Shown: piece by piece, positions 54,548-63,958 of the stretch
Layout of the letters: each line of letters starts with the position of its first letter
Numbering within the stretch: position 1 is the stretch's first letter
NCBI RefSeq assembly: GCF_044772865.1
Contig: NZ_CP173029.1
Span: 558,001-622,000, forward strand
DNA: 64,000 nucleotides
Source of the DNA: Algirhabdus cladophorae
GTDB taxonomy: Bacteria > Pseudomonadota > Alphaproteobacteria > Rhodobacterales > Rhodobacteraceae
Direction of reading: 5' to 3'
Notes under the pieces: model-generated
What the model saw: the letters and a program-made list of their open reading frames with translations, nothing else
The model's database searches: none
What the model was told of the DNA's origin: nothing
Translations under genes and position numbers: made by a program

Positions 54548-55900
54548 ATGGCTTCCCTCATCAAGAAATTTCTGTTGTTTCCCCCAATTATTCTTGCAGT
54601 TTTGGTGGCCATGTGGCTGACCAACCGCACAGCCGTGGCTGTAGAACAGGTCGAGCCGGTGGCGTTGCCCGTGCGTGTTGTGACCGTTCAGGCCGATAGT
54701 TTGGCGGTCTCTGCGTCGGGGTTCGGACGGGCTGAGGCCACCAAGACCTGGACGGGCGTTGCCGAGGTTGAAGGACGTTTGACGCTGTTTCCGGATGTTT
54801 TGCAGATTGGCGCGCGCATCGGCAAAGACGATCTGATGTTCGAAATTGATCCGCGTGATTATGAGATCCGCGTTGCCCAAGCGCAGGCAGATGTCCTGAG
54901 TGCGGAGGCGGATTTGGAACGCATCAAAGTCAATGCCGCAAACACCGAGGCCACATTGGTCGTGCAGCGTGAAATTCTGGAAGTGTTTCGCGATGAGCGC
55001 GACCGTATGGCATCGCTGGTGCAGCGCGGCAGTGTGGCCCAGACCAGCCTTGATTCCGCAAACCGCTCGTATCTGTCGCAACAGGCCACAGTGACCGGTT
55101 TTGAAACCGATCTGGCCTTGGTGGCCCCGGATCGCATGGCCGCTGAAGCGACCTTGGCAAAAGTTCAGGCCGATTTGGAAAGCGCTGAGCGGGATCTGGA
55201 CCGTACGCGTGTTGTGGCCCCTTTTGCCGGTCGCGTGACCCAGCGTGCAGCGGACGAGGATCAATATGTGCGCGTTGGTGACACGATCCTGAGCATCGAG
55301 GACGTGGCCTCTTCTGAGGTTGAAGCCTCGTTTCAATTTGCCGATCTGGGCGCGCTGTTTTCCAGCTTTGATGCCACGGCGCTGGTGTCGCAGGTCAATG
55401 CAGGTGTGATCGGGGACGAATTAGAAGAGCTTGCTGGCAGGTTTTTGCAGGCCAAAGTGATCGCACGCATCGGCGTTGGCGACAGGATTGAATGGCCCGC
55501 GAAATTGGTGCGTTTTACCGAAGCAGTGGATGAGGATGCAGGCACCTTTGGCATTGTGGTGCGGGTGAACGACGCCAGCCGTCCACAGGCTGATCGCGAC
55601 GGCCCGCCTTTGGTCAACGGGACATTCCTGGAGGTGGTGCTGACCGGCCCTGCCATAGAAGATGCATTGTTAATCCCCCGCGAAGCTGTGCGCAGTGATA
55701 CCAGCGATGACAGCTATGTCTTTGTTGTCGATGCGGACAGCCGACTGGCACGCAAAGCAGTGACTTTGGGGGCCGGATCTGGCAGCCAAGTTGTTGTTCT
55801 GGACGGGCTGGAACTGGGCGAACAAGTGATCTTGTCGGACCCGCAGCCAGCGGTTTTGGGCGCCTTGTTGGCCCCTGTTGATACGGTTGTTGCACAATGA
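54548..55900 (+). CDS. RND efflux periplasmic adaptor (membrane fusion protein)
   Basis: A 450-residue HlyD/AcrA-type protein starting MASLIKKFLLFPPIILAVLV, with a single N-terminal membrane helix (signal anchor). A long coiled-coil hairpin spans about 115-220 and a lipoyl/beta-barrel part follows (VVAPFAGRVTQRAADEDQYVRVGD). Its stop overlaps the ATG of the pump gene (ATGA at 55897-55900). Confidence 0.92.
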   Translation: MASLIKKFLLFPPIILAVLVAMWLTNRTAVAVEQVEPVALPVRVVTVQADSLAVSASGFGRAEATKTWTGVAEVEGRLTLFPDVLQIGARIGKDDLMFEIDPRDYEIRVAQAQADVLSAEADLERIKVNAANTEATLVVQREILEVFRDERDRMASLVQRGSVAQTSLDSANRSYLSQQATVTGFETDLALVAPDRMAAEATLAKVQADLESAERDLDRTRVVAPFAGRVTQRAADEDQYVRVGDTILSIEDVASSEVEASFQFADLGALFSSFDATALVSQVNAGVIGDELEELAGRFLQAKVIARIGVGDRIEWPAKLVRFTEAVDEDAGTFGIVVRVNDASRPQADRDGPPLVNGTFLEVVLTGPAIEDALLIPREAVRSDTSDDSYVFVVDADSRLARKAVTLGAGSGSQVVVLDGLELGEQVILSDPQPAVLGALLAPVDTVVAQ

Positions 55901-58900
55901 TCGAATATTTCAGTCGGCACCCGATTGCCGCGAATTTGTTTTTGCTGGCTGGCCTCTTTTTGGGCGCCATTTCCATCACAGGTATGGAACGCGAGTCGTT
56001 TCCTGAATTTTCGGCCTCCAGTGTGTCTGTGTCCGTGGTCTACCCCGGCGCCTCGGCGCAGGATGTGGATGAAGAGATCTGTTTGATCCTCGACGATACG
56101 TTGCAGGCCATAACGGATCTGGACGAATTTACCTGCCAATCTGTCGCCTCGCGCGCCACGGCCCGCCTGACCATGTCCGAGGGCGGCGACATTTCGCAGT
56201 TCTTCAATGATATCTCGTCTGAAGTGGCCGCAGTGTCCGACTTGCCTGAGGATGCAGAAGAGCCTTCAGTGGCCATCGATGCCCGGACCGAACGCGTTGC
56301 ATTGCTGGCCGTCTCTGGCTTGGCCTCAGACAACGCGCTGGTGACCTATGCCGACCAACTGGCCGAGGATCTGGCGAATTTGCGCGGGATTGCCACGGCA
56401 GATGTTCAGGGGATTTCGTCGCTGGAATACCGGATCAGCCTCGATGATTTTGCCCTGCGGCGCTACGGATTGTCACCGCGCGATGTGGCCGATGCGATCT
56501 CGCAACGCTCGACCCAAAGCCCGCTGGGGGTGGTGGAAACCAACGGCGAAGATCTAAGCCTGCGCCTCAAGGATGTGCGCCGCAGCGTGCCGTCGCTGCA
56601 GAGTTTGACCGTCATTGAGCAAGGCGATGGGCGGATCGTGCGCCTGTCGGATGTTGCTGAGATTTCGCTGACATTGGCGGATCCTGCGCTGAGATCCGAG
56701 ATGGATGGCGCGCAGGCTGCGATCATTTCGCTTGCCAAATCAAAGTCGGATGACGCGATTGAAGCCTACGCCGCCGTCGAGGCGGAAATCCAAAAGATCG
56801 AAGCCCGATACGGTGGAAAGTTACAGATCCAAGTGATCAATAACTCAACCGAACAAATCTCGGATCAGATTGAATTGGTGTTGGAAAACGCAGCGATTTC
56901 GTTGGTTTTGGTGATTGCGATCACCTGTTTGTTTTTCTCGCTGCGCGATGCGATCTGGATCTCGTTGGCCTTGCCGTTTTCGTTCTTGCTGGCCTTGTTT
57001 GTGATGAGTGCGATTGGCGTTACGATCAATATGATGTCGCTCTTGGCGTTGCTGATTTCCATCGGATTGATCATGGACGACAGTATTGTGATTGCCGAAA
57101 ATATCGCCAGTTGGCGTGACACGCTGCCCGCCAAAGAGGCCGCAGTGCGCGGCACAAAGGAAGTCATGTCTGGCGTGTTGTCGTCGTTTTTGACCACGGC
57201 GGGCGTGTTTGGGCCGTTGATGTTCTTGTCTGGTGAGATTGGCGCGATTTTGCAGGTAGTACCGATTGTATTGCTGATTACGCTGGCCGCCTCATTGGTT
57301 GAGGCGTTTTTGATCCTGCCCCACCACATGGCCCACGTGCCTAACGGTGCCAAGCCGTCCAACCTGCGTTTGGTGCCGCGATTGACCCAAGCTTTGGCCA
57401 ACAAGATTGTGGTGCCCTTGGTCGAGCGCCTTACGGAATGGCGGTATCTGACGCTGGGGTCTGTTTTGGGCCTGCTTATCCTGACAATTGCCCTGATCCC
57501 TGCAGGGATTGTGCGGGTGGTTGGGTTCCCTGAAAGCGAGGCAGATACAATCGAGGCGCGGATCGCTTTGGTTGCTGGCAGCCAAGTGGACCGCACGCAA
57601 GCGGCTGTAGACAGTTTGCTGGCAGGGCTGCGCACGGTAGATGCGGATTTCACCCCGGGGACCAACGGCGCAGAGGCCTTGGTCGAGCGGGTGTTGGTGC
57701 AATACGGGCAAAACGCAGATGCCAGTTCCAATGGCGAACATACGGCCACGATTGTGGTCGATATTCTGACTGCGGATGAGCGCAATGTGACCACTTCGCA
57801 ATTGCTGTCCGCATGGAAAGCAGCCTCGGGTCCGATCCCGGATGTCTCGCAATTGAATTTCACCTCGGCGCAAGCGGGCCCCGGTGGCTCGGATTTGGAT
57901 ATTTCCCTGTTTTCGCGGGATTTGGGAGAGCTGGAGGCGGCCAGTGCTGCCTTGTTGTCCCGCCTGTCTGTGCGCCCAGATGTGACCACGGCCTACACGG
58001 ATTTCACTGCAGGTCAGACGGAAATACAACTGTCGCTAACTGCCTATGGGAGGTCTTTGGGGTTGACGCCCAGTGGGTTGGCCAATCAATTGCGCACAGC
58101 GTTTACGGGCACGGAAACCGACAGCTTTATCGACGGGGCCACCAGCTATGAAGTGGTGGTAGAACAACCGAAAGTGGCCCAAACGGTCGCGGATTTGCGC
58201 GCCTTTCCGATCACTTTGGCCGGTGGCACCAGTGTGGCCCTTTCGGTGGTTGCTGATTTGCAGACTTCGAAAACCCTGTCCCAAATTACCCGCGAGAAAG
58301 GCCTCGCAAGGGCACGCGTGGTGGGCAACATCAACCGCACCATGCAGACCCCTGCGGGCATTTCTGCGATTGCTGTAGATGAAATCGGGCCGGACATCAC
58401 AGCGGAATTTCCCAGTGTCAGCCTCAGTATTGGCGGCTCGACCGAAGAGCAAACCGAAACGCAAGCCTCCATTTTTTCGGCCCTCTCTATTGGGTTGGTG
58501 GTGATCTACATTGTTTTGGCGTTCCAGTTTCGCAGCTACACCCTGCCAGTCTTTATCATGCTGTCGATCCCCTTTGCCTTGATCGGATCGATCTTGGGGC
58601 ATTTGGTTATGGGGATGGATATGTCGATGCCGTCGTTTATCGGCTTTGCCTCGCTTGCGGGGGTGGTGGTCAACAACGCCATTTTGTTTGTCTCGTTCTT
58701 TGAGGCTAACGCAAAGGATGGGGATCACGTCAAGGCCGCTGTTGAAGCGGTCAGGCGGCGGTTCAGGCCCGTGGTGTTATCCTCAATGACGACGTTTATC
58801 GGCCTGTTGCCAGTGGTGTTCGAGACCTCGCCTTCGGTGGTCACTATCGTCCCCGTGGTGGTGTCTGTGGCCTTTGGTGTGCTGGCGTCGATGTTACTGG

Positions 58901-59016
58901 TGATTTTTGTCTTTCCAGCGGTTTTGGCGATCTACTTTGACTTTGCCAATGTGTCGCGTTGGGTGCGGTCGGCAGAGCTTTACGATACTCCAGAGGTTGC
59001 GGCGGACACAGCCTGA
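55897..59016 (+). CDS. RND-family efflux pump inner-membrane permease
   Basis: A 1039-residue permease with 12 membrane helices and two large periplasmic loops. Helix 4 carries the proton-relay pair in LIMDDSIVIAENI. It forms a tripartite export system with the adaptor upstream and probably the TolC protein at 8.9 kb or another channel. Substrates cannot be read; an export role for hydrophobic compounds or siderophores is typical. The 3' end overlaps the LysR gene on the other strand by 37 bp. Confidence 0.95.
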   Translation: MIEYFSRHPIAANLFLLAGLFLGAISITGMERESFPEFSASSVSVSVVYPGASAQDVDEEICLILDDTLQAITDLDEFTCQSVASRATARLTMSEGGDISQFFNDISSEVAAVSDLPEDAEEPSVAIDARTERVALLAVSGLASDNALVTYADQLAEDLANLRGIATADVQGISSLEYRISLDDFALRRYGLSPRDVADAISQRSTQSPLGVVETNGEDLSLRLKDVRRSVPSLQSLTVIEQGDGRIVRLSDVAEISLTLADPALRSEMDGAQAAIISLAKSKSDDAIEAYAAVEAEIQKIEARYGGKLQIQVINNSTEQISDQIELVLENAAISLVLVIAITCLFFSLRDAIWISLALPFSFLLALFVMSAIGVTINMMSLLALLISIGLIMDDSIVIAENIASWRDTLPAKEAAVRGTKEVMSGVLSSFLTTAGVFGPLMFLSGEIGAILQVVPIVLLITLAASLVEAFLILPHHMAHVPNGAKPSNLRLVPRLTQALANKIVVPLVERLTEWRYLTLGSVLGLLILTIALIPAGIVRVVGFPESEADTIEARIALVAGSQVDRTQAAVDSLLAGLRTVDADFTPGTNGAEALVERVLVQYGQNADASSNGEHTATIVVDILTADERNVTTSQLLSAWKAASGPIPDVSQLNFTSAQAGPGGSDLDISLFSRDLGELEAASAALLSRLSVRPDVTTAYTDFTAGQTEIQLSLTAYGRSLGLTPSGLANQLRTAFTGTETDSFIDGATSYEVVVEQPKVAQTVADLRAFPITLAGGTSVALSVVADLQTSKTLSQITREKGLARARVVGNINRTMQTPAGISAIAVDEIGPDITAEFPSVSLSIGGSTEEQTETQASIFSALSIGLVVIYIVLAFQFRSYTLPVFIMLSIPFALIGSILGHLVMGMDMSMPSFIGFASLAGVVVNNAILFVSFFEANAKDGDHVKAAVEAVRRRFRPVVLSSMTTFIGLLPVVFETSPSVVTIVPVVVSVAFGVLASMLLVIFVFPAVLAIYFDFANVSRWVRSAELYDTPEVAADTA

Positions 59017-59906
59017 GCCAGCGCGGTTTTCAAGGCTGCTACTGCGGGGTGATCGACCTGACCCAACCCGCTGATCAGGCCAATGGGACGACTGATTTTC
59101 GGCGCGCCAATGGCACGCAGGGCCAGTGCGCTGTCCAAAATGGGCCGCACGGAGGATCGCGGCACCAAGGCCACGCCGACCCCATCTGCGACCAGATCGA
59201 GGGCCGTGGTCGAACGCCCGACCTCATAGGTCCAAAGCACAGGGGTGTGTAGGCGGGCCAGTGCCTCGTCGATGAGTAGGCGGTTGCCGGTGCCTTGGGA
59301 GGGCACGATCACCGGCTCGCCGACCAAGTCGTCCCATGCCAGATGATCCTTATGGGTCAGCGGGTGATCGTGGGGCAGGGCCAGTGCGATATGATCCTCA
59401 AAGAGTGGCTCGAATGTTGTGGCAGGTTCCAGCATCGGGATCGATCCAACGCCGAAATCTGCGTCACCTTGGGCTACGGCTTCGGCCACGTCATTTGCCG
59501 GGCGGTCGATGACGCGCAGGCGGGCATTGGGTGCGGTTTTGCGAAAGAGTTGTAGGGCTGTTGGCAGGATCATGGCTGCAACGCTGGGCAGGATCGCGAG
59601 CGTGACAATGGCGGTTTTTTGAAAGGCAAAGGCGGCGGTTTCGTCGCGCAGGGCTGATGTGGTTTCCTGTGCGGCCTCCAGCAAGGCTTCGGCGCGGGCT
59701 TGCAATCGTTTGGCCGCCAGTGTGGGGCGCACTGACCGCGTGCTGCGTTCAAAAAGCATTGTGTCGAGGGCTGTTTCCAGCTTTTGGATGCGCCGGGTCA
59801 CGGCAGATTGCGACAGGTTCAGTTGATCGGCGGCCCTTTGGAACGAACCGGTTTTCTTGACAGCCAAAAAGGCTTCGAGATCGTTGAAGTCATAATTTAT
59901 GATCAT
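58980..59906 (-). CDS. LysR-family transcriptional regulator, probably of tcuAB
   Basis: A 308-residue regulator with a winged helix-turn-helix (LEAFLAVKKTGSFQRAADQLNLSQSAVTRRIQKLE) and a C-terminal ligand domain. It is divergent from tcuA with 78 bp between starts, the usual position of a LysR regulator for the neighbouring operon; TcuR plays this role in Salmonella. Its end overlaps the RND pump gene antisense by 37 bp. Confidence 0.9.
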   Translation of the reverse strand: MIINYDFNDLEAFLAVKKTGSFQRAADQLNLSQSAVTRRIQKLETALDTMLFERSTRSVRPTLAAKRLQARAEALLEAAQETTSALRDETAAFAFQKTAIVTLAILPSVAAMILPTALQLFRKTAPNARLRVIDRPANDVAEAVAQGDADFGVGSIPMLEPATTFEPLFEDHIALALPHDHPLTHKDHLAWDDLVGEPVIVPSQGTGNRLLIDEALARLHTPVLWTYEVGRSTTALDLVADGVGVALVPRSSVRPILDSALALRAIGAPKISRPIGLISGLGQVDHPAVAALKTALAQAVSAATSGVS

Positions 59907-59984
59907 ATCGCATTAATCCGTCATTTATCAGCATTTGTCAAAATAATGGGATCCATTTAGGCTTGCCCACAAAGGAGCCTCAAG

Positions 59985-61370
59985 ATGCAGACCCCCTATG
60001 ATATTGCGGTAATCGGTGGCGGAAACGCGGCGCTTTGTGCTGCGATCACCGCAGCCGAGGCTGGCGCAAAGGTTGTGATCCTCGAGGCAGCCCCCAAGCC
60101 CTATCGCGGGGGCAACTCACGTCACACGCGCAACTTTCGTTGTATGCACAGTGGCCCGCTGGGCCCATTGATCGAAAGCTATAGCGAAGACGAATATTTG
60201 GCGGATCTACTGAAGGTAACGGACGGGAAGACCGATCAGGGCCTTGCGCGTATGGTGATCCAAGCCTCTGAGGAATGCCTGCCGTGGATGGAAGAGCACG
60301 GCGTTCGGTTTCAGCCATCGTTGTCTGGCACCCTCTCGCTGGCCCGCACCAATGCGTTTTTTCGTGGGGGCGGCAAAAGCCTTGTGAATGCGTATTATCG
60401 AACGGCGGAAAAGCTGGGGGTGGACGTGCTTTACGAGGCTTCGGTGACCCATTTGGATGTGCAAGACGATGTGGTGGCCAGTCTGGAATACAGCTACCAA
60501 GGCGAGACGCATCAGATTGCGCCAAAGGCTGTGATCGTGGCCTCTGGTGGCTTTCAAGCGGATACGGACTGGTTGACCCGCGCATGGGGGCCTGCGGCGA
60601 AGAACTTTCTTATTCGCGGCACGCCCTATAATCGCGGCGTGGTTTTGGCCGATTTGCTGGATCAGGGCATCGAACAAGTGGGCGATCCGACCCAATGCCA
60701 TGCAGTGGCCATTGATGGGCGCGCGCCCAAGTTCGATGGCGGGATCGTGACGCGGTTGGATTGTGTGCCGTTCTCCATCGTGGTCAACAAAAACGCCGAG
60801 CGGTTTTACGATGAGGGCGAGGATGTCTGGCCCAAGCGCTATGCGATCTGGGGACGTTTGGTGGCAGCACAACCCGACCAAGTGGGATATGTGATCATTG
60901 ACGCGAAATCCCTGGATCTGTTCATGCCCTCGGTGTTCCCGCCGATCAAAGCCGACACATTGGCGGAATTGGCTGAAAAGATGGGGCTGCCTGTGCAAAA
61001 GCTGGAACAGACCGTGGCCACCTTCAACGACAGTTGTGGCGATACCAGCGGGTTCCACCCCACGGAATTGGATGGGGTCGGCACCACAGGCCTTGCGCCG
61101 CCCAAAACCAACTGGGCCAGACCAATCACGCAAGCGCCGTTTTACGGCTATTCCCTGCGCACGGGCGTGACGTTCACGTATTTGGGGCTCAAGGTCGACG
61201 CAAACGCCCAATGCAGCATCGGAAACCGCCCTGTAAGCAACCTTTGGGCCGCAGGCGAGACGATGGCAGGCTCTATTTTGGGGCAGGGCTATCTGGCAGG
61301 ATTTGGGATGACAATCGGCACGGTCTTTGGCCGTATCGCGGGTGCGGAGGCCGCAAAATATGCAAACTGA
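59985..61370 (+). CDS. tcuA: FAD-dependent tricarballylate dehydrogenase TcuA
   Basis: A 461-residue flavoprotein with N-terminal FAD motif DIAVIGGGNAALCAA. It belongs to the succinate dehydrogenase/fumarate reductase flavoprotein group; NSRHTRNFRCMH and the C-terminal AGETMAGSILGQGYLAGFGM match TcuA. It oxidises tricarballylate to cis-aconitate, electrons passing to TcuB. AAAGGAG stands before the ATG. It overlaps tcuB by 11 bp. Confidence 0.9.
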   Translation: MQTPYDIAVIGGGNAALCAAITAAEAGAKVVILEAAPKPYRGGNSRHTRNFRCMHSGPLGPLIESYSEDEYLADLLKVTDGKTDQGLARMVIQASEECLPWMEEHGVRFQPSLSGTLSLARTNAFFRGGGKSLVNAYYRTAEKLGVDVLYEASVTHLDVQDDVVASLEYSYQGETHQIAPKAVIVASGGFQADTDWLTRAWGPAAKNFLIRGTPYNRGVVLADLLDQGIEQVGDPTQCHAVAIDGRAPKFDGGIVTRLDCVPFSIVVNKNAERFYDEGEDVWPKRYAIWGRLVAAQPDQVGYVIIDAKSLDLFMPSVFPPIKADTLAELAEKMGLPVQKLEQTVATFNDSCGDTSGFHPTELDGVGTTGLAPPKTNWARPITQAPFYGYSLRTGVTFTYLGLKVDANAQCSIGNRPVSNLWAAGETMAGSILGQGYLAGFGMTIGTVFGRIAGAEAAKYAN

Positions 61371-62427
61371 TCTGATCGCCGAGGCCCGTCGCCAAGCGGA
61401 AATATGTAACGCCTGCCGCTACTGCGAAGGCTATTGTTCGGTGTTTCCGTCGCTGCATGCGAACCGTGCTTTTTCGGACGGGGATATCACGCAACTGGCG
61501 AACCTGTGTCACAATTGTCGGGGCTGCTACTACGCCTGTCAGTACACAGCCCCCCACGAATTTGACTTGAACCTGCCGCAGGCCTTGGCAGAGGTGCGCC
61601 AAGACAGCTGGGAGGCGTTCGCATACCCTCAAGTCATCGCTCGGAACTTCCAAAAAAGCGGTGGTTTGATCGCTTTGGCCACGCTCATCGGGTTTGCCCT
61701 GTTGTTTGCAGTGGCGCGCTGGGCGGGTCAGCAAGGGGGCGAAGGGTTTTATGCGGTCATGTCGCACAACATGATGGTAGCGATATTTGCCCCGGCTTTT
61801 TTGCTGCCTTTGGTCAGCATCGGCTACAGTTTGCGCCGCTATTGGGTGTCGACAGATGGTAGGCGGGTCACGCTGGGCGATCTGCGTGCCGCGTTTGGCG
61901 CAGCGGCGAGCATGCGCAACCTTGCAGGCGGGCACGGCGATGGCTGTAATTTCGAGGATGAGGATCGGTTCAGCCAAGCCAGACGCATGGCGCATCAGAT
62001 GGTGCTTTATGGATTTTTGTTGTGCTTTGCGAGCACCAGTTCGGGCACTGTGCTGCACTATGTTTTTGACATGCCGGCGCCCTATGGGTTTTGGTCCCTG
62101 CCCAAACTTTTGGGTGTGCCCGGCGGGGTGATCCTGACCTTGGGCGCACTGTGGATGCTGGATCTAAAACGGCGGGCGGATCCTGAACTTGGCGCTGCTT
62201 CAGCTTGGGGCGGCGAGGTCGGGTTTATCGCCCTGCTGGGGTTCGTAGCCTTTAGTGGCGTGATACTCTATGCGCTGGGTAGCACGGCTGCGATGCCCAG
62301 CCTGTTGGCACTGCACCTTGGCGCTGTACTGAGCTTTTTCCTGCTCACACCCTACACCAAAATGGCCCACGGGTTTTACCGTATGGCCGCCCTTGTGCGG
62401 GACGCACAGCGCAAGCGTAGCGATTAG
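61360..62427 (+). CDS. tcuB: Tricarballylate utilisation Fe-S membrane protein TcuB
   Basis: A 355-residue protein with two [4Fe-4S] cysteine sets at the N-terminus (CNACRYCEGYC and CHNCRGCYYAC) and about six membrane helices after residue 100. It reoxidises TcuA by passing electrons to the quinone pool. The matching transporter TcuC is not in the window. Confidence 0.9.
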   Translation: MQTDLIAEARRQAEICNACRYCEGYCSVFPSLHANRAFSDGDITQLANLCHNCRGCYYACQYTAPHEFDLNLPQALAEVRQDSWEAFAYPQVIARNFQKSGGLIALATLIGFALLFAVARWAGQQGGEGFYAVMSHNMMVAIFAPAFLLPLVSIGYSLRRYWVSTDGRRVTLGDLRAAFGAAASMRNLAGGHGDGCNFEDEDRFSQARRMAHQMVLYGFLLCFASTSSGTVLHYVFDMPAPYGFWSLPKLLGVPGGVILTLGALWMLDLKRRADPELGAASAWGGEVGFIALLGFVAFSGVILYALGSTAAMPSLLALHLGAVLSFFLLTPYTKMAHGFYRMAALVRDAQRKRSD

Positions 62428-63311
62428 AGCTTATTTACTGGCACCTTAAGGGCCATGTCGCCTTGGGTGTCAGTTGGGATTTCACCAGCGCGAATGTTGA
62501 CCTGTAGCGACGGGATGATCAGCTTGGGCATGGCCAGCTGCGCATCGCGTGTTTCGCGCATTTTGACAAAGGCCGCACGCGAGGCATTGCCGCCCACATG
62601 GATGTTGGCGCGGCGTTGATCGCCGACAGTGGTTTCCCACGCGATGGCACGCCCGCCGGGGCCGTAGTCATGACAGACGAATAACCGCATTTCGGATGGC
62701 AGGGCCAAAACGCGAGTGATGCTATCGTAAAGCTGCCCAGCGTCGCCGCCGGGAAAATCCGCCCGTGCCGAACCGCCATCAGGCATAAACAAAGTATCCC
62801 CCGCAAAGGCCGCGTCGCCCATGATATGCACCATGCAGGCAGGCGTATGACCCGGGGTGTGCAGAGCAGTACAGGTCATGGATCCGACCTGATAGGTATC
62901 GTTATCTACGAACAACCGGTCAAATTGCGACCCGTCGCGGGCAAATTCAGTGCCCTCATTAAAGATTTTACCGAAGGTTTCCTGCACTGTCAGGATATGT
63001 TCGCCGATGCCGATTTTGCCGCCCAGTTCCTGTTGAATATAGGGCGCGCCGGACAGGTGATCGGCGTGCACATGGCTTTCGATGATCCATTCCAGTTTCA
63101 GATCATGCGCCTTGATGTAGCTGATGATTGCATCGGCGCTGTCGTAACTCAAACGCCCTGCGGCGTAGTCAAATTCCATTACAGCGTCGATCACTGCGCA
63201 GGCGCGGCTGTCAGGGTCTTTGACCACATAGCTGATGGTGTTTGATTGCGCGTCAAAGAAGGCCTCAACCGAGGGTGTTTTGTCCATTTGCAATTGGGGC
63301 AGGGCTGACAT
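62424..63311 (-). CDS. Metallo-beta-lactamase-fold persulfide dioxygenase-like protein
   Basis: A 295-residue MBL-fold protein with HVHADHLSG (the HxHxDH metal motif), HTPGHTP and CHDYGPGGRA. These and its length fit ETHE1/Blh-type persulfide dioxygenases, which oxidise glutathione persulfide. It is downstream of a rhodanese gene (91-bp gap) in the same direction, consistent with sulfide or persulfide detoxification. The 3' end overlaps tcuB by 4 bp. Confidence 0.9.
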   Translation of the reverse strand: MSALPQLQMDKTPSVEAFFDAQSNTISYVVKDPDSRACAVIDAVMEFDYAAGRLSYDSADAIISYIKAHDLKLEWIIESHVHADHLSGAPYIQQELGGKIGIGEHILTVQETFGKIFNEGTEFARDGSQFDRLFVDNDTYQVGSMTCTALHTPGHTPACMVHIMGDAAFAGDTLFMPDGGSARADFPGGDAGQLYDSITRVLALPSEMRLFVCHDYGPGGRAIAWETTVGDQRRANIHVGGNASRAAFVKMRETRDAQLAMPKLIIPSLQVNIRAGEIPTDTQGDMALKVPVNKL

Positions 63312-63402
63312 CGGGCGGCTCCTTATGGGGATCTAAAAAGCGAAAAGCTGTGGGCGAAGCTTGGAAGCCGCCCCCGAGTTTTGTCAAGAGCGATGTGGCG
63401 GG

Positions 63403-63801
63403 CTATGGATCCATGCGCGCGACCGGCCCGCCTTGTTTTTCCCAAGTGGAAAAGCCCTCTTTGAGGTGGGCGGCGGCAAATCCCATGTCTTGCAGCGTGG
63501 CTGTGGTTAGGGCAGATCGCCAGCCCGAGGCACAGTGAAAAACGTAGGTTTTGTCAGTTTGATCAAAGATTTCTTTGAAATAAGGGCTGTCCGGATCCAC
63601 CCAGAATTCGATCATGCCACGTGGTGCGTGAAAACTGCCGGGGATAAATCCGCTTCGTTGGCGTTCGCGGATGTCGCGAATATCGACAACCACCAGTTTG
63701 GGATCGTCCAGCATCGCAATCAGATCGGAGGTTTCAATTTCGGTAATCCGGGCGCGGGCCTTGGCGACCATTTCGGCAGAGGATATTTTCAAAGAAGCCA
63801 T
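63403..63801 (-). CDS. Rhodanese-like sulfurtransferase
   Basis: From the ATG at 63801 this is a 132-residue single-domain rhodanese. The active-site loop is FHCASGWRSA with catalytic Cys. It includes the conserved DIRDIRERQRSGFIPGSFHAPRG. It probably moves sulfane sulfur and works with the adjoining persulfide dioxygenase. Confidence 0.92.
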   Translation of the reverse strand: MASLKISSAEMVAKARARITEIETSDLIAMLDDPKLVVVDIRDIRERQRSGFIPGSFHAPRGMIEFWVDPDSPYFKEIFDQTDKTYVFHCASGWRSALTTATLQDMGFAAAHLKEGFSTWEKQGGPVARMDP

Positions 63802-63897
63802 ATTGGCGCGTCCCTTGCAAAGATTTCGCATCAGCTTGCCATGGGGATCTGATCGAAACAACGGGACTTTTCAAATGCGCGCCGGGGCAGGGTGGAG

Positions 63898-63930
63898 ACC
63901 ATGGGCGCGGCGACCGCCCATGGTTGTTTT
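63898..63930 (+). terminator. Strong hairpin with T tail
   Basis: ACCATGGGCG (63898-63907) and CGCCCATGGT (63915-63924) form a perfect 10-bp stem with a 7-nt loop, followed by TGTTTT. The T tract is on the plus strand, where no annotated gene ends nearby, so it may act to block antisense read-through or serve as the end of the gene at 63959 in a bidirectional sense. Confidence 0.55.
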
Positions 63931-63958
63931 GGTAAGACCGCGTCGGGCATCATGCCCC

